From NCBI RefSeq assembly GCF_044197065.1, contig NZ_JBIQOI010000003.1:1-64000 (forward strand): a DNA stretch of 64,000 bases. The letters are read 5' to 3'. The position numbers were made by a program, and so were the translations under genes. Under the pieces are notes generated by a model. It did no database searches. It saw only the letters and a program-made list of their open reading frames with translations, and was not told where the DNA came from. This document shows positions 1 to 8,566 of this stretch, in pieces. Positions within the stretch are counted from its first letter, which is position 1. Every line of letters starts with the position of its first letter. This DNA comes from Kluyvera ascorbata_C. GTDB lineage: Bacteria; Pseudomonadota; Gammaproteobacteria; Enterobacterales; Enterobacteriaceae.

Positions 1-13
1 CCTCCTATACTCA

Positions 14-94
14 AACTATAGGGCAGGATCGTCTACCGGGGTGGGGTCAGTCCAACTATAGGGCAGGATCGTCTACCGGGGTGGGGTCAGTCCA
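14..94. repeat. 40-bp tandem direct repeat, two copies
   Basis: Two identical 40-bp units lie head to tail (about 15-54 and 55-94). They begin exactly where homology of the neighbouring tnsB reading frame ends, and read on the minus strand they bring the stop codon that closes it. On the minus strand each unit starts TGGACTGACCCC, which resembles the termini of some IS3-family elements; this is only a resemblance. I see no transposase in the window. The repeat could be two abutting IS ends or a local duplication. Confidence 0.8.
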
Positions 95-1318
95 GGAGCA
101 AAACTCAGTTCAGTAAAAGGTACAACTTTTTCCTGTGGTTTTAGACCAATCATTTCACCATTATCACAGATGAAGCGCCTAGGAACATGCGCACAAGGCC
201 ACTCAGACTCATCAATAGAAATCCCATACTGAGCACAGTATTCAGATTTGGGTGAGAAACAATTAACCAATGCCTGGCGAGCAGCACGCCAAGAGGCATA
301 ATATAATGAGACATGCAGTCCAACTACCATAAGCGTCGCCCGATCGACAATAGAGTAAATAGTGGGCCGTCCGAGAATATATTGCTCACCAAAACTGGAT
401 ACGATATGCACATCAGCTACTGTTGCATCAATTTCAAAACAGCTACCAGGAACTAAATCATCCTGGGCGGCATAACCAAGCACACTACGTTTATTTAGTA
501 AGTAGTCACGCTCAGTTGAACGCTTGCGCATGACTATATCATCTGAAAATAAACGTTCTTTCCAGTATGAAAACTGGCGAAACGAAGGTAGACTAGGTGC
601 ATCTATGACTGATGCTTGCCATTATCAATTCATCTTCATGGTATTTACGAAGATACTCTTTATAGGATTCGGCAAGAGATTTACCATTGACTCTTAAATA
701 ATTCACCGTCAGTGATTTACGAATATTCTTTTTATCCATCACGGTAAGCACATATTTATCGGCACGTTGAATACTGAGTGTTCTTGATATTTTGGGGGCA
801 CCAAGCGTTCCTTTCTTTTCTTGCCGAGTCTTCCCAGCCCCTCCACTATTTGGGTAGGCAGGTATTAATGCATTTTTCGTCTGACCATATTGCCAAAAAG
901 CATTCAGTAGTCGAGATAACTTCTTCCGATCAGTACCTTTTTCTTGAGCATATTGAGCTAAACTGGTCATCCTTTTTGAGGTAGCGTAAGTAAACAAAAA
1001 GTCACGATCTGAAACCAGAACACTAATTAAACTAAAATTAGCATCTCTCTTTTCTTTAAAAGAAGGTGGAAGATTCTCCTCTGCAAGCAAAAGAAAGCCT
1101 GGAATTTGAAAATCAATCAGCACAACACTGCCTGAAGCCATGTAACTTTCAAAAGATGACAACAATATTACAGTGGGTCTTCGCAAGCAGTGATTGTTCG
1201 TTAAGGGAAACAGGATAATACAGTCCAAATGAGGAATAATATCGATGATACGGTAAGGTCCATCCTTCAGACCGTCTACATCATTCAAATCCCATACACT
1301 ATTTATATCAATAGCCAT
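73..1318 (-). pseudogene. tnsB-like transposase of a Tn7-like element, frameshifted and truncated
   Basis: TnsB is the DDE recombinase of Tn7-type transposons that binds the element ends and joins them to the target. The N-terminal 241 residues are read from 1318 down to 593. The frame then stops, but the next frame continues without a break through the residues FRQFSYWKERL into the fragment ending at 73. That second fragment has two acidic residues of an rve/DDE core (in EIDATVADV and FICDNGEM). The third catalytic Glu and the whole C-terminus are missing, because the frame runs into the 40-bp repeat after about 410 codons (Tn7 TnsB has about 700). Its start overlaps the end of tnsA by 11 nt, as expected for translational coupling. 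One indel near 600 plus 3' truncation makes it non-functional. Confidence 0.8.
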
Positions 1319-2131
1319 TAGAAACTAGCCTTTTATCACTGCTAACAGACTGAATTTCAACTCCTCCACAAGCCTCGATCGAATAATCCAAATTAACATT
1401 TATAAATTTATCTGCGATAAGATAGCGCAGCATGTTTAGACCATCCTCACGCTCTCTATCAAACATGAGGGCAAGATCTTTACATAAATCAGATAATAAA
1501 TATTTGCCCGGTTCAACAACTGTTAAAACCCGCTGAACTAGAGAAGAATCGTATACAGTAATACCAGATCTGAACGGTGCTGTTGCCCACCTAATATTGT
1601 CGCTCTGGATCTTTGTTAGCTCATTTCCCATAAAGCACGAATACTTGACACCCAGCAATTCCCACCATACACGCTCAATATCCAGTTTCTCAGCAGTTCT
1701 CTGGTCAATACCATTCTCTGGTTTTACAGAAACTGCATGATAGAACTTACGGCCGTCTTTTTGACACATCAGCAGGAAATCCGTCGTCATAATGTTGAGT
1801 TCCCCATTTACAGGGATCTTTGGGTGCTCCCCCCCCCCAAAGTTACCGCTATCTTGTTTGACAGAGTAATAGGGAGCAGTGGAAATTGCTCCCTGATATC
1901 GGTTACTGAATCACTAAATTCAGCTAGGTAAAAAAACTGGCTCTCAATCGAAGACAACAGATGGTGTACACGATTGGTTTTACGCCCCCAAATTTGGGAG
2001 CGAATGCCCTTAGAGGCCACATCTTGAATACGGAGCCAAGGTTTATACTCAGTACCTGCACCTACCCCGTACTTATTTTTTAACGACCGATTAAAGTCAT
2101 CTAAGGTTTTTAACCTTCTACCGCTAGCCAT
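1308..2131 (-). pseudogene. tnsA-like endonuclease of a Tn7-like element, frameshifted at a poly-G tract
   Basis: TnsA cuts the 5' ends of Tn7-type elements together with TnsB. The frame from 2131 gives 107 residues with conserved TnsA character (GRRLKTLDDFNRSLK; a Glu in YLAEFSDSV at the expected catalytic place). It breaks at a run of ten C on the + strand (1829-1838; ten G in the gene). In the next frame it continues as EHPKIPVNGELNIMTTDFLL, with the Asp and Lys expected of the catalytic core, to the stop at 1308. The whole span is about 274 codons, the length of Tn7 TnsA (273). Eight or eleven G would restore the frame. Slippage, phase variation or a sequencing error cannot be told apart from sequence alone. 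Confidence 0.8.
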
Positions 2132-2183
2132 TGAGACGACCCATATATACCCCGATGTTTAAGTATAGAATGCAGCTCGCTGA

Positions 2184-2278
2184 TGGGCAAAATTCTCTTA
2201 CGGGCAAACTTTATTGTATTTTTACGCTATTACGGGCAATCTTTATTGTCTGCGGGCAAACTTTATTGTTGTTTCACA
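2184..2278. repeat. Tn7-like transposon end with TnsB-type binding repeats
   Basis: Three 17-bp repeats lie on the + strand at 2201-2217, 2233-2249 and 2253-2269 (consensus CGGGCAAACTTTATTGT, one mismatch in the middle copy), with a degenerate fourth at 2184-2200. They sit between tnsA and the end of yhiN, as the TnsB sites of Tn7R lie between tnsA and the flanking gene. On the minus strand the element would begin TGTGAAACAA at 2278, matching the TGT...ACA rule of this family. The outer neighbour 2279-2283 (ATTCC) would be the predicted 5-bp target duplication. Confidence 0.7.
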
Positions 2279-3467
2279 ATTCCGCTAGCGCCTGCGCACA
2301 CGCCCAGGCGCTCGACCACGCCCACTGGAAGTTATAACCGCCCAGCCAGCCGGTCACGTCCATGACTTCGCCGATAAAGTACAGCCCCGGCGCTTTCTTC
2401 GCTTCCATGGTACGCGACGAGAGTTCGTTGGTGTCGACGCCGCCCAGCGTCACTTCCGCCGTGCGATAGCCCTCGGTGCCGTTAGGCTGCACGCGCCAGT
2501 CGGTCAGCGTATCGACCAGCGTTTGCTGATCGCGGATGTTAAGCTGCTTGAGCGTGACGTCAGGGATTTGCCCAAGCTGTTGCAGGCATTCGACAAGACG
2601 TTTCGGCAGCTGCATCGCCAGCGTATTTTTCAGGCTCTGGTTCGGGTGCTCGGCGCGCTGCACGTCGAGGAAGTCCGCCAGGTCGATATCCGGCAGTAAA
2701 TTGATGCTCACAAACTCACCCGCTTGCCAATAGCTTGAAATTTGCAGCACTGCCGGACCAGATAGGCCGCGGTGGGTGAAAAGCAGGCTTTCGCGGAATA
2801 CCGTACCGTCCTGCGCGGTGATGACCGACGGCACCGACACGCCAGACAATACCTGTAGCTGTTCGAGCATCGGTTTATGCAAAGTGAATGGCACCAGGCC
2901 TGCGCGGGTTGGCAGTACCTTCAGACCAAACTGCTCGGCCACCTTATAGCCGAAAGGTGTCGCCCCAAGTCCCGGCATCGACAGGCCACCGCTGGCAATC
3001 ACCAGCTTATCGGCCGACACGTCATCGCCGTTAAGTTGAAGCGTGTAGCCCTCGTCATCACGGGTAACGCTGAGGATTTCACTTCTCAGGCGCGTGGTGA
3101 CATTGCCCTTTTCGCACTCGGCAACCAGCATCGCCACGATCTGATCGGCGGAGTCATCGCAGAAAAGCTGCCCGAGGGTCTTTTCATGCCAGGCAATGCC
3201 GTGTTTACCGACCATGTCGATAAAGTCCCACTGGGTATAGCGCGCCAGCGCAGATTTGCAGAAATGCGGGTTCTGGCTCAGATATGCCGCGGGTTCGACA
3301 TAAAGGTTAGTAAAATTGCAGCGACCGCCGCCGGACATGAGGATTTTACGCCCCGGTTTCTTGCCGTTATCCAGCAGTAAAACGCGGCGCCCCGCCTGCC
3401 CAGCCATAGCGGCACAAAACATTCCTGCCGCTCCGGCACCGACTACAATGGCATCAAACCTTTCCAC
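2274..3467 (-). CDS. yhiN: YhiN, FAD/NAD(P)-binding HI0933-family flavoprotein
   Basis: This is a 397-residue protein of the YhiN/HI0933 (BaiN-like) family, thought to be flavin-dependent oxidoreductases; the cellular substrate is not established. The N-terminus has the dinucleotide-binding motif VVGAGAAGMFCA followed by an acidic-ended beta strand, then the family motif KILMSGGGRCNFTN. A second nucleotide-binding segment (LVIASGGLSMPGLGATPFGY) lies near residue 155, and the FAD-binding C-terminal motif GLYFIGEVMDVTGWLGGYN near 365. The length fits the E. coli protein (about 400). The last codons read GAA TTG TGA, with the stop provided by the terminal TGTGA of the Tn7-like element, so the insertion lies exactly at the 3' end and leaves the gene essentially intact. 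Confidence 0.9.
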   Translation of the reverse strand: MERFDAIVVGAGAAGMFCAAMAGQAGRRVLLLDNGKKPGRKILMSGGGRCNFTNLYVEPAAYLSQNPHFCKSALARYTQWDFIDMVGKHGIAWHEKTLGQLFCDDSADQIVAMLVAECEKGNVTTRLRSEILSVTRDDEGYTLQLNGDDVSADKLVIASGGLSMPGLGATPFGYKVAEQFGLKVLPTRAGLVPFTLHKPMLEQLQVLSGVSVPSVITAQDGTVFRESLLFTHRGLSGPAVLQISSYWQAGEFVSINLLPDIDLADFLDVQRAEHPNQSLKNTLAMQLPKRLVECLQQLGQIPDVTLKQLNIRDQQTLVDTLTDWRVQPNGTEGYRTAEVTLGGVDTNELSSRTMEAKKAPGLYFIGEVMDVTGWLGGYNFQWAWSSAWACAQALAEL

Positions 3468-3697
3468 GCACTATCCTCAACTTAGGTATTGTCGGGAATT
3501 GTAAATTTTTCACCGAAGTCGTACCAGTGAAATATCCACAAACCCGACTTATCCGATTGATACAAAATAAATAATTCTTTTCGACCTTTAAAATTACATG
3601 GATAAATATCAAAAAAAATAGAGATTTCACTTTGCCCGCGCCGCCAATGTCCCTGATAATGCCGCGCGTTCATGTCCTCAAAATGGCGTAACGTCCT
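3468..3697. other. yhiN-pitA divergent intergenic region
   Basis: This is a 230-bp AT-rich stretch between two divergent genes and should hold the promoters of both. A 63-codon minus-strand frame (3482-3673) is present, but it has no recognisable family or convincing ribosome binding site, and I do not call it a gene. Confidence 0.4.
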
Positions 3698-5185
3698 ATG
3701 TTACATTTGTTTGCTGGTCTGGATTTACATACCGGGCTGTTATTAGTACTGGCACTGTTGTTTGTTCTTTTCTACGAAGCGATTAACGGCTTCCATGATA
3801 CGGCTAACGCAGTGGCTACCGTAATTTATACCCGCGCCATGCGTTCGCAGCTTGCTGTTGCGATGGCCGCGATCTTTAACTTCTTCGGCGTTCTGTTGGG
3901 CGGCCTGAGTGTAGCTTATGCCATCGTGCATATGCTGCCGACGGATCTGTTGCTCAATATGGGCTCCGCTCACGGCCTCGCCATGGTCTTTTCCATGCTG
4001 CTGGCGGCTATTATCTGGAACCTCGGCACCTGGTATTTTGGTCTGCCTGCGTCCAGCTCCCACACGCTTATCGGCGCCATTATCGGTATTGGTTTAACCA
4101 ATGCGATGATGACCGGAACGTCTGTGGTTGATGCACTCAACATCCCGAAAGTGATTAACATTTTCGCGTCGTTGATCGTGTCGCCAATTGTGGGTCTGGT
4201 GTTTGCTGGCGGTCTGATTTTCCTGCTGCGTCGTTTCTGGAGCGGCACCAAAAAGCGCGCCCGTATCCACCTGACGCCTGCTGAACGTGAAAAGAAAGAC
4301 GGTAAGAAAAAGCCGCCGTTCTGGACCCGTATTGCGCTGATCCTCTCCGCAATTGGCGTGGCATTCTCTCACGGCGCGAACGACGGTCAGAAAGGCATTG
4401 GTCTGGTCATGCTGGTGCTGATTGGCGTTGCTCCGGCAGGCTTCGTGGTTAACATGAACGCTTCCGGCTACGAAATCACCCGTACCCGCGATGCAGTCAA
4501 CAACGTTGAAACCTTCTTCCAGCAACGTCCTGAACTGCTGCTGAAAGTGCAAAACAGCGCTGACCCGTTAACCCCTGCGGCACTGGAAGCCACCGAGTTC
4601 CATTGTCATCCGGCTAACACCATGAATGCGCTTGACCGCACGAAGACGATGCTGTCGGGAATCGAGAGCTACGATAAACTCTCGGTAGAGCAGCGTGGTC
4701 AGCTTCGTCGCATCATGCTCTGCATCTCTGATACCACCGATAAAGTGGCCAAGATGCCGGAAGTGAATGCCGACGATCAGCGTCTGTTGAAGAAACTGAA
4801 AACCGACATGCTGAGTACCATTGAGTACGCGCCAATCTGGATTATTATGGCGGTCGCACTGGCGCTGGGCATTGGTACCATGATCGGCTGGCGTCGCGTT
4901 GCCACGACTATCGGTGAAAAAATCGGTAAGAAAGGCATGACCTACGCTCAGGGTATGTCCGCACAGATGACCTCTGCGGTCTCCATCGGTCTGGCAAGCT
5001 ATACCGGGATGCCGGTTTCCACAACGCACGTACTCTCCTCTTCCGTGGCGGGTACCATGCTGGTTGATGGCGGCGGGTTACAGCGTAAAACCGTGACCAA
5101 CATCCTGATGGCCTGGGTCTTCACCCTGCCGGCCTCTATCATTCTGTCCGGCGTGCTGTACTGGATCTCGCTGAAGCTTATCTAA
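3698..5185 (+). CDS. pitA: PitA low-affinity inorganic phosphate (metal-phosphate) transporter
   Basis: PitA is a proton-coupled inner-membrane symporter that takes up phosphate, mainly as a neutral complex with divalent metals. The 495-residue protein has the two PiT/PHO4 signature repeats, one near residue 25 (EAINGFHDTANAVATVIYTR) and one near residue 225 (FSHGANDGQKGIGLVM). About ten membrane helices surround a hydrophilic central loop (about residues 255-370), the region that varies most within the family. The start MLHLFAGLDLHTG is the same as in E. coli (499 residues). The gene is monocistronic, divergent from yhiN, and ends in a hairpin shared with convergent uspB. Confidence 0.97.
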   Translation: MLHLFAGLDLHTGLLLVLALLFVLFYEAINGFHDTANAVATVIYTRAMRSQLAVAMAAIFNFFGVLLGGLSVAYAIVHMLPTDLLLNMGSAHGLAMVFSMLLAAIIWNLGTWYFGLPASSSHTLIGAIIGIGLTNAMMTGTSVVDALNIPKVINIFASLIVSPIVGLVFAGGLIFLLRRFWSGTKKRARIHLTPAEREKKDGKKKPPFWTRIALILSAIGVAFSHGANDGQKGIGLVMLVLIGVAPAGFVVNMNASGYEITRTRDAVNNVETFFQQRPELLLKVQNSADPLTPAALEATEFHCHPANTMNALDRTKTMLSGIESYDKLSVEQRGQLRRIMLCISDTTDKVAKMPEVNADDQRLLKKLKTDMLSTIEYAPIWIIMAVALALGIGTMIGWRRVATTIGEKIGKKGMTYAQGMSAQMTSAVSIGLASYTGMPVSTTHVLSSSVAGTMLVDGGGLQRKTVTNILMAWVFTLPASIILSGVLYWISLKLI

Positions 5186-5205
5186 GCTCGCGGCGATAAA
5201 AACAT

Positions 5206-5238
5206 AAAAACGGGTCAGGAAACTGGCCCGTTTTTTTT
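5206..5238. terminator. bidirectional terminator between pitA and uspB
   Basis: The stem CGGGTCAG / CTGGCCCG with loop GAAA is followed by eight T on the + strand and preceded by five A, so it has a U-tract in both directions. It lies 20 nt after the pitA stop and 3 nt after the uspB stop (minus strand). Confidence 0.85.
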
Positions 5239-5240
5239 AC

Positions 5241-5576
5241 TCAGTGCCAAATCATCAAAGCAATTAAGCTAATGACCACCAATCCACAGAGCGAACTGGT
5301 CAAAATAAACTGACGGCGAACCCGCTCGCAGCGACGAATAAACTCATCGTCGTGATGATCGCGGTAACGCTGCCCGTAAATGTACCAGACCAGACGCATC
5401 TGCTTGCCCGGCTGGCCGTGAGAGGTGAAAAAGCCACCGCCATCGACATACTGATAGAGCAAGGGATCGCAACCTCGTAGTACAACCAATAACGCACGTA
5501 ACGATGAGAAGTAACGTGCCATATTCACCACACAAACGACACACAGGGCCCAAAACAGCGCAATTGTGCTGATCAT
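5241..5576 (-). CDS. uspB: UspB universal stress protein B
   Basis: UspB is a small inner-membrane protein, RpoS-induced in E. coli and linked to ethanol tolerance in stationary phase; its biochemical role is unknown. The 111-residue product starts MISTIALFWALCVVCVVNMA, a membrane helix, has a basic soluble middle (YIYGQRYRDHHDDEFIRRCE) and ends in a second helix (SLCGLVVISLIALMIW). I chose the ATG at 5576 rather than the longer frame because GGAGGAG lies just upstream and the length equals that of the E. coli protein. It is divergent from uspA and convergent with pitA, as in E. coli. Confidence 0.93.
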   Translation of the reverse strand: MISTIALFWALCVVCVVNMARYFSSLRALLVVLRGCDPLLYQYVDGGGFFTSHGQPGKQMRLVWYIYGQRYRDHHDDEFIRRCERVRRQFILTSSLCGLVVISLIALMIWH

Positions 5577-5958
5577 AACTCCTCCCCGGCGACCAGCCCT
5601 CAGAGATATCCCCCAGGGCATACCGCTCCCCAATTTCCCACCAACACCTCAGTAAAAGAGTGCGATTCCGATCACGTTTATTTATTCGATCGGCTCATTA
5701 AATAGTGTAGGAGATCAGTTAAATTTTTTACCACAAGGTTAATCGTTATCAATACGTAAGATGGAAAAATTTGTTTAACTAATTGGCGAACCGGATGCAT
5801 TGACGGCGCCCCAAGGCCACTATAAGGTAGAAATATCTTCTACAATTAGGTCTTTAAGGGCAAACCCCGCGCAGATAGCACGCAGGACGCGGGCAAGGGA
5901 CAGCGCATGGGCTGTCTGGTCCAACAGTCATCGACAACTTTATGGAAGGAGTAACACT
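5577..5958. promoter_or_regulatory. uspB-uspA divergent control region
   Basis: This is 382 bp without a gene, AT-rich in the middle (5690-5790), between the divergent uspB and uspA. In E. coli uspA has a sigma-70 promoter activated by ppGpp, and uspB is RpoS dependent. I cannot fix promoter boxes with confidence. A GGAAGGAG ribosome binding site precedes uspA (about 5943-5951). Confidence 0.45.
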
Positions 5959-6396
5959 ATGGCTTACAAACACATTCTTATCGCCGTCGACCTTTCACCA
6001 GAAAGCAAAGTTCTGGTAGAGAAAGCGGTATCAATGGCTCGCCCTTACAATGCGAAAGTCTCTCTGATTCACGTAGACGTGAACTATTCCGATCTCTACA
6101 CCGGGCTGATTGACGTCAATCTGGGCGATATGCAGAAACGAATTTCCGAGGAGACTCACCACGCGCTGAGTGAACTCTCTACCGGTGCGGGCTACCCAAT
6201 CACCGAAACCCTGAGTGGTAGCGGCGACCTGGGCCAGGTGCTGGTTGATGCTATCAAGAAATACGATATGGACCTGGTGGTCTGCGGTCATCACCAGGAC
6301 TTCTGGAGCAAACTGATGTCTTCTGCTCGTCAGCTTATCAACACCGTTCACGTTGATATGCTGATTGTTCCGCTGCGCGACGACGAAGAAGAGTAA
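5959..6396 (+). CDS. uspA: UspA universal stress protein A
   Basis: UspA is a cytoplasmic dimeric protein of the Usp/adenine-nucleotide alpha-hydrolase fold, strongly induced by growth arrest and many stresses. The 145-residue product starts MAYKHILIAVDLSPESKVLV and carries the Usp core, with a variable central segment (YTGLIDVNLGDMQKRI). UspA itself lacks the ATP-binding G-2x-G-9x-G(S/T) motif of other Usp proteins, and no full copy is seen here. The start at 5959 is preceded by a strong AGGAG box and gives the length of the E. coli protein (144). It is monocistronic. Confidence 0.96.
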   Translation: MAYKHILIAVDLSPESKVLVEKAVSMARPYNAKVSLIHVDVNYSDLYTGLIDVNLGDMQKRISEETHHALSELSTGAGYPITETLSGSGDLGQVLVDAIKKYDMDLVVCGHHQDFWSKLMSSARQLINTVHVDMLIVPLRDDEEE

Positions 6397-6405
6397 CACG
6401 CAGTC

Positions 6406-6478
6406 GGTAGCCCGGACGAGGCGCGCCAGCGCCGACTCCGGGGTTTTCCCCGGCGTCACTGCGTTCGGCCGGTCTACT
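6406..6478. repeat. REP-like palindromic repeat after uspA
   Basis: This GC-rich imperfect palindrome beginning GTAGCCCGGACGAGGCGC belongs to the REP/BIME-type family that recurs in many intergenic gaps of this window. It sits between the convergent ends of uspA and the rrf2 gene and could act as a weak terminator or mRNA stabiliser. Confidence 0.7.
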
Positions 6479-6482
6479 TAGT

Positions 6483-6989
6483 TCAAGCGTTTTTCCGCCC
6501 GGCAATCCACTCTTGCACTTCCACCACGAAGGTGTCCGGCGCTTTGCGGTACATCTTACGCGCCAGGTCCAGAATCGTATGCTGGCCTAACGCCTCTTCC
6601 ATGCGCTGCTGCGCCATGTCCATCACCGAACGCACGCCACAGATACCTTCGCAGGCCCACTCCGGCGGCTGTTCATCAAAGACCGCCAGCCGCTGACGAA
6701 TTTCCCGGCACTCAAAAATACGCTTATCGCCGTCAATCGCGTTGACCACGTCCAGCACCGTAATGTCCTCAGCCGGTTTCGCCAGCTGAAAACCGCCGCC
6801 CTTCCCTTCGATGCTGCGCACCAGCCCGGCCTTAGACAGGCGGGTAAAGATTTTGGCCAGATAGTCATAGGGCACGCTTTGCAGTTCAGCAATTTCGCGC
6901 ACGCTCATATCGCGGGCGTCACCTTTGCCGTCCACCATGCACATCAGGCTATGTATGCCGTACTCAACCCCAGAACTGTAGAATGCCAT
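6483..6989 (-). CDS. Rrf2-family transcriptional regulator with candidate Fe-S cysteines
   Basis: This 168-residue protein belongs to the Rrf2 family (IscR, NsrR, RsrR), DNA-binding dimers that often sense redox or NO through an Fe-S cluster. The winged helix (about residues 1-75) includes MSVREIAELQSVPYDYLAKI and the wing GLVRSIEGKGGGFQLAKP. Three cysteines (94, 113, 117; C-x18-C-x3-C) lie in the cluster-binding region, but their spacing differs from IscR (92/98/104). The gene is divergent from a flavoprotein oxidoreductase about 230 bp away, so that gene is the likeliest target, by inference. The family is sure; the signal is unknown. Confidence 0.85.
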   Translation of the reverse strand: MAFYSSGVEYGIHSLMCMVDGKGDARDMSVREIAELQSVPYDYLAKIFTRLSKAGLVRSIEGKGGGFQLAKPAEDITVLDVVNAIDGDKRIFECREIRQRLAVFDEQPPEWACEGICGVRSVMDMAQQRMEEALGQHTILDLARKMYRKAPDTFVVEVQEWIAGRKNA

Positions 6990-7222
6990 ACGCTCTTATC
7001 TCAGCAAAAATTAATCTGAGTTATTGTAGCTTTTTCGCCTGACGCATTCCAGATAGCAAGCATAAATACTGATCGAGTAAAAATTTAAACAATTAAATAT
7101 CAAATAGATAAAATCAAAATGTGGCTTTCAGTGTGCTTGCTAAAGCGAATCACGTTGCAATCTTTAACTACGACCAATAAAATCCGAGTCAATTAATCGT
7201 AGTGAACAGTGAGACAAACCTA
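6990..7222. promoter_or_regulatory. divergent control region of the rrf2-type gene and the flavoprotein gene
   Basis: This AT-rich gap of about 230 bp is expected to hold both promoters and any Rrf2 operator. I see no dyad that I can assign with confidence. Confidence 0.4.
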
Positions 7223-8422
7223 ATGCGTAAACAAATTCTGATCGTCGGTGCCGGTTTTGCCGGTATGTGGGCAGCGCTGAGCGCCGCGCGTCTGGCTGAC
7301 AAACACCAGCAGGACGTTGATATTACGGTGATTGCGCCACAGCCAGAGCTGCGCGTTCGTCCGCGTTTTTATGAAAGCCACGTTCAGACGCTGGTTTCCC
7401 CGCTGATGCCGCTGTTCGACGTCACCGGCGTTAAGTTCCTGCGCGGCACCGTTGAGCAGATCCTTCCAGCCTCGAAAGAGGTGAGCTGGAAAGACGAGAA
7501 CGGTGAAGTGCGTCTGCGCCGCTACGACCGTCTGGTGCTTGCCAGCGGCAGCCACGTTAACCGCGATATCGTTGCCGGTGCCGCCGAGCACGCGTTCGAC
7601 CTCGACCAGCTGGAAAGCGCGACGGTACTGGAGCAGCATCTGAAAGATCTGGCCGGACAGCCTGAGAGCGAAGCACGTAATACCGTAGTGGTGTGCGGCG
7701 GCGGCTTCACCGGGATTGAGATGGCGCTGGAGCTTCCGGGCCGTCTGCGTGAAATCCTGGGTCAAGATGCTAAGACCAGAGTTGTCGTAGTTGAGCGCGG
7801 CGCACAGCCGGGCGGCCGCTGGAGCAAAGAATTACGCGATGTGATTATCGAAGCTTCTGCCGAGCTGGGCGTGGAGTGGCTGGTGAATGCGGAAGTGGAG
7901 AGCGTGGATGCCTCCGGCGTCACGCTGAAAGATGGCCAGGTTATCGCCTCCCAGACCGTTATCTGGACCGTCGGCGTTCAGGCCAACGGGCTGACCGCGC
8001 AGATTGATGCGCCGCGTGACCGTCAGGGGCGTCTGCACGTGAACGGTAATCTGCAGGTGCTGGGCCATGATGATATCTACGCCACCGGCGATGTGGCCTA
8101 CGCCGCGACCGATGACAAAGGCAACCACGCGCTGATGACCTGCCAGCATGCCATTCTGCTGGGCAAGTTCGCCGGGAACAACGCCGCGGCAAGCGTGCTG
8201 GATGTAGCACCGCTGCCGTATCGCCAGGAGATGTACGTCACCTGTCTGGATCTGGGCGCGTGGGGTGCGGTGTACAGCGAAGGCTGGGATCAGCAGGTGA
8301 AACTGAAGCGCGAAGAAGCGAAAAAGCTGAAGGTGTCGATTGTTAGCGAGCTCATTTACCCGCCGAAAGCGGATCGTGCAGTGGCGTTTGAAATTGCGGA
8401 CCCGCTGGCGCCGTTTGTTTAG
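7223..8422 (+). CDS. NAD(P)/FAD-dependent oxidoreductase, NADH dehydrogenase-like
   Basis: This is a two-dinucleotide-binding-domain flavoprotein of about 399 residues, resembling type II NADH dehydrogenases. It has the FAD motif ILIVGAGFAGMWAALSAARL at the N-terminus, the NAD(P) motif VVVCGGGFTGIEMALELPGR near residue 155, and the second FAD segment DDIYATGDVAY near 280. No transmembrane helix or CxxC pair is obvious. I prefer the ATG at 7223; an in-frame GTG at 7202 would add seven residues and neither has a strong Shine-Dalgarno box. It is divergent from a Rrf2-type regulator, which suggests control by redox or nitrosative stress. The electron acceptor is unknown. Confidence 0.8.
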   Translation: MRKQILIVGAGFAGMWAALSAARLADKHQQDVDITVIAPQPELRVRPRFYESHVQTLVSPLMPLFDVTGVKFLRGTVEQILPASKEVSWKDENGEVRLRRYDRLVLASGSHVNRDIVAGAAEHAFDLDQLESATVLEQHLKDLAGQPESEARNTVVVCGGGFTGIEMALELPGRLREILGQDAKTRVVVVERGAQPGGRWSKELRDVIIEASAELGVEWLVNAEVESVDASGVTLKDGQVIASQTVIWTVGVQANGLTAQIDAPRDRQGRLHVNGNLQVLGHDDIYATGDVAYAATDDKGNHALMTCQHAILLGKFAGNNAAASVLDVAPLPYRQEMYVTCLDLGAWGAVYSEGWDQQVKLKREEAKKLKVSIVSELIYPPKADRAVAFEIADPLAPFV

Positions 8423-8426
8423 TCGG

Positions 8427-8555
8427 TAATGCCGGATGGCGGCTAACGCCTTATCCGGCCTACAACACGCGGTAGCCCGGGCGAGGCATTTATGCCGACC
8501 CCGGGGTGGCTCGGAGCCAATTCCCGGCGTCGCATTCGCTCGGCCGGGCTACATT
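8427..8555. repeat. REP/BIME-like cluster between convergent genes
   Basis: A short palindrome of the GCCGGATGGCG...TTATCCGGC type is followed by a larger GTAGCCCGGGCGAGG...GGCCGGGCTAC palindrome. They occupy the gap between the flavoprotein gene and rsmJ, which converge. Confidence 0.75.
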
Positions 8556-8566
8556 GGGTAGCGAAA

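Noticed and set aside
3482..3673. 63-residue minus-strand frame between yhiN and pitA
   Set aside because: No homology that I recognise and no good ribosome binding site; the region is better read as the divergent promoter region.
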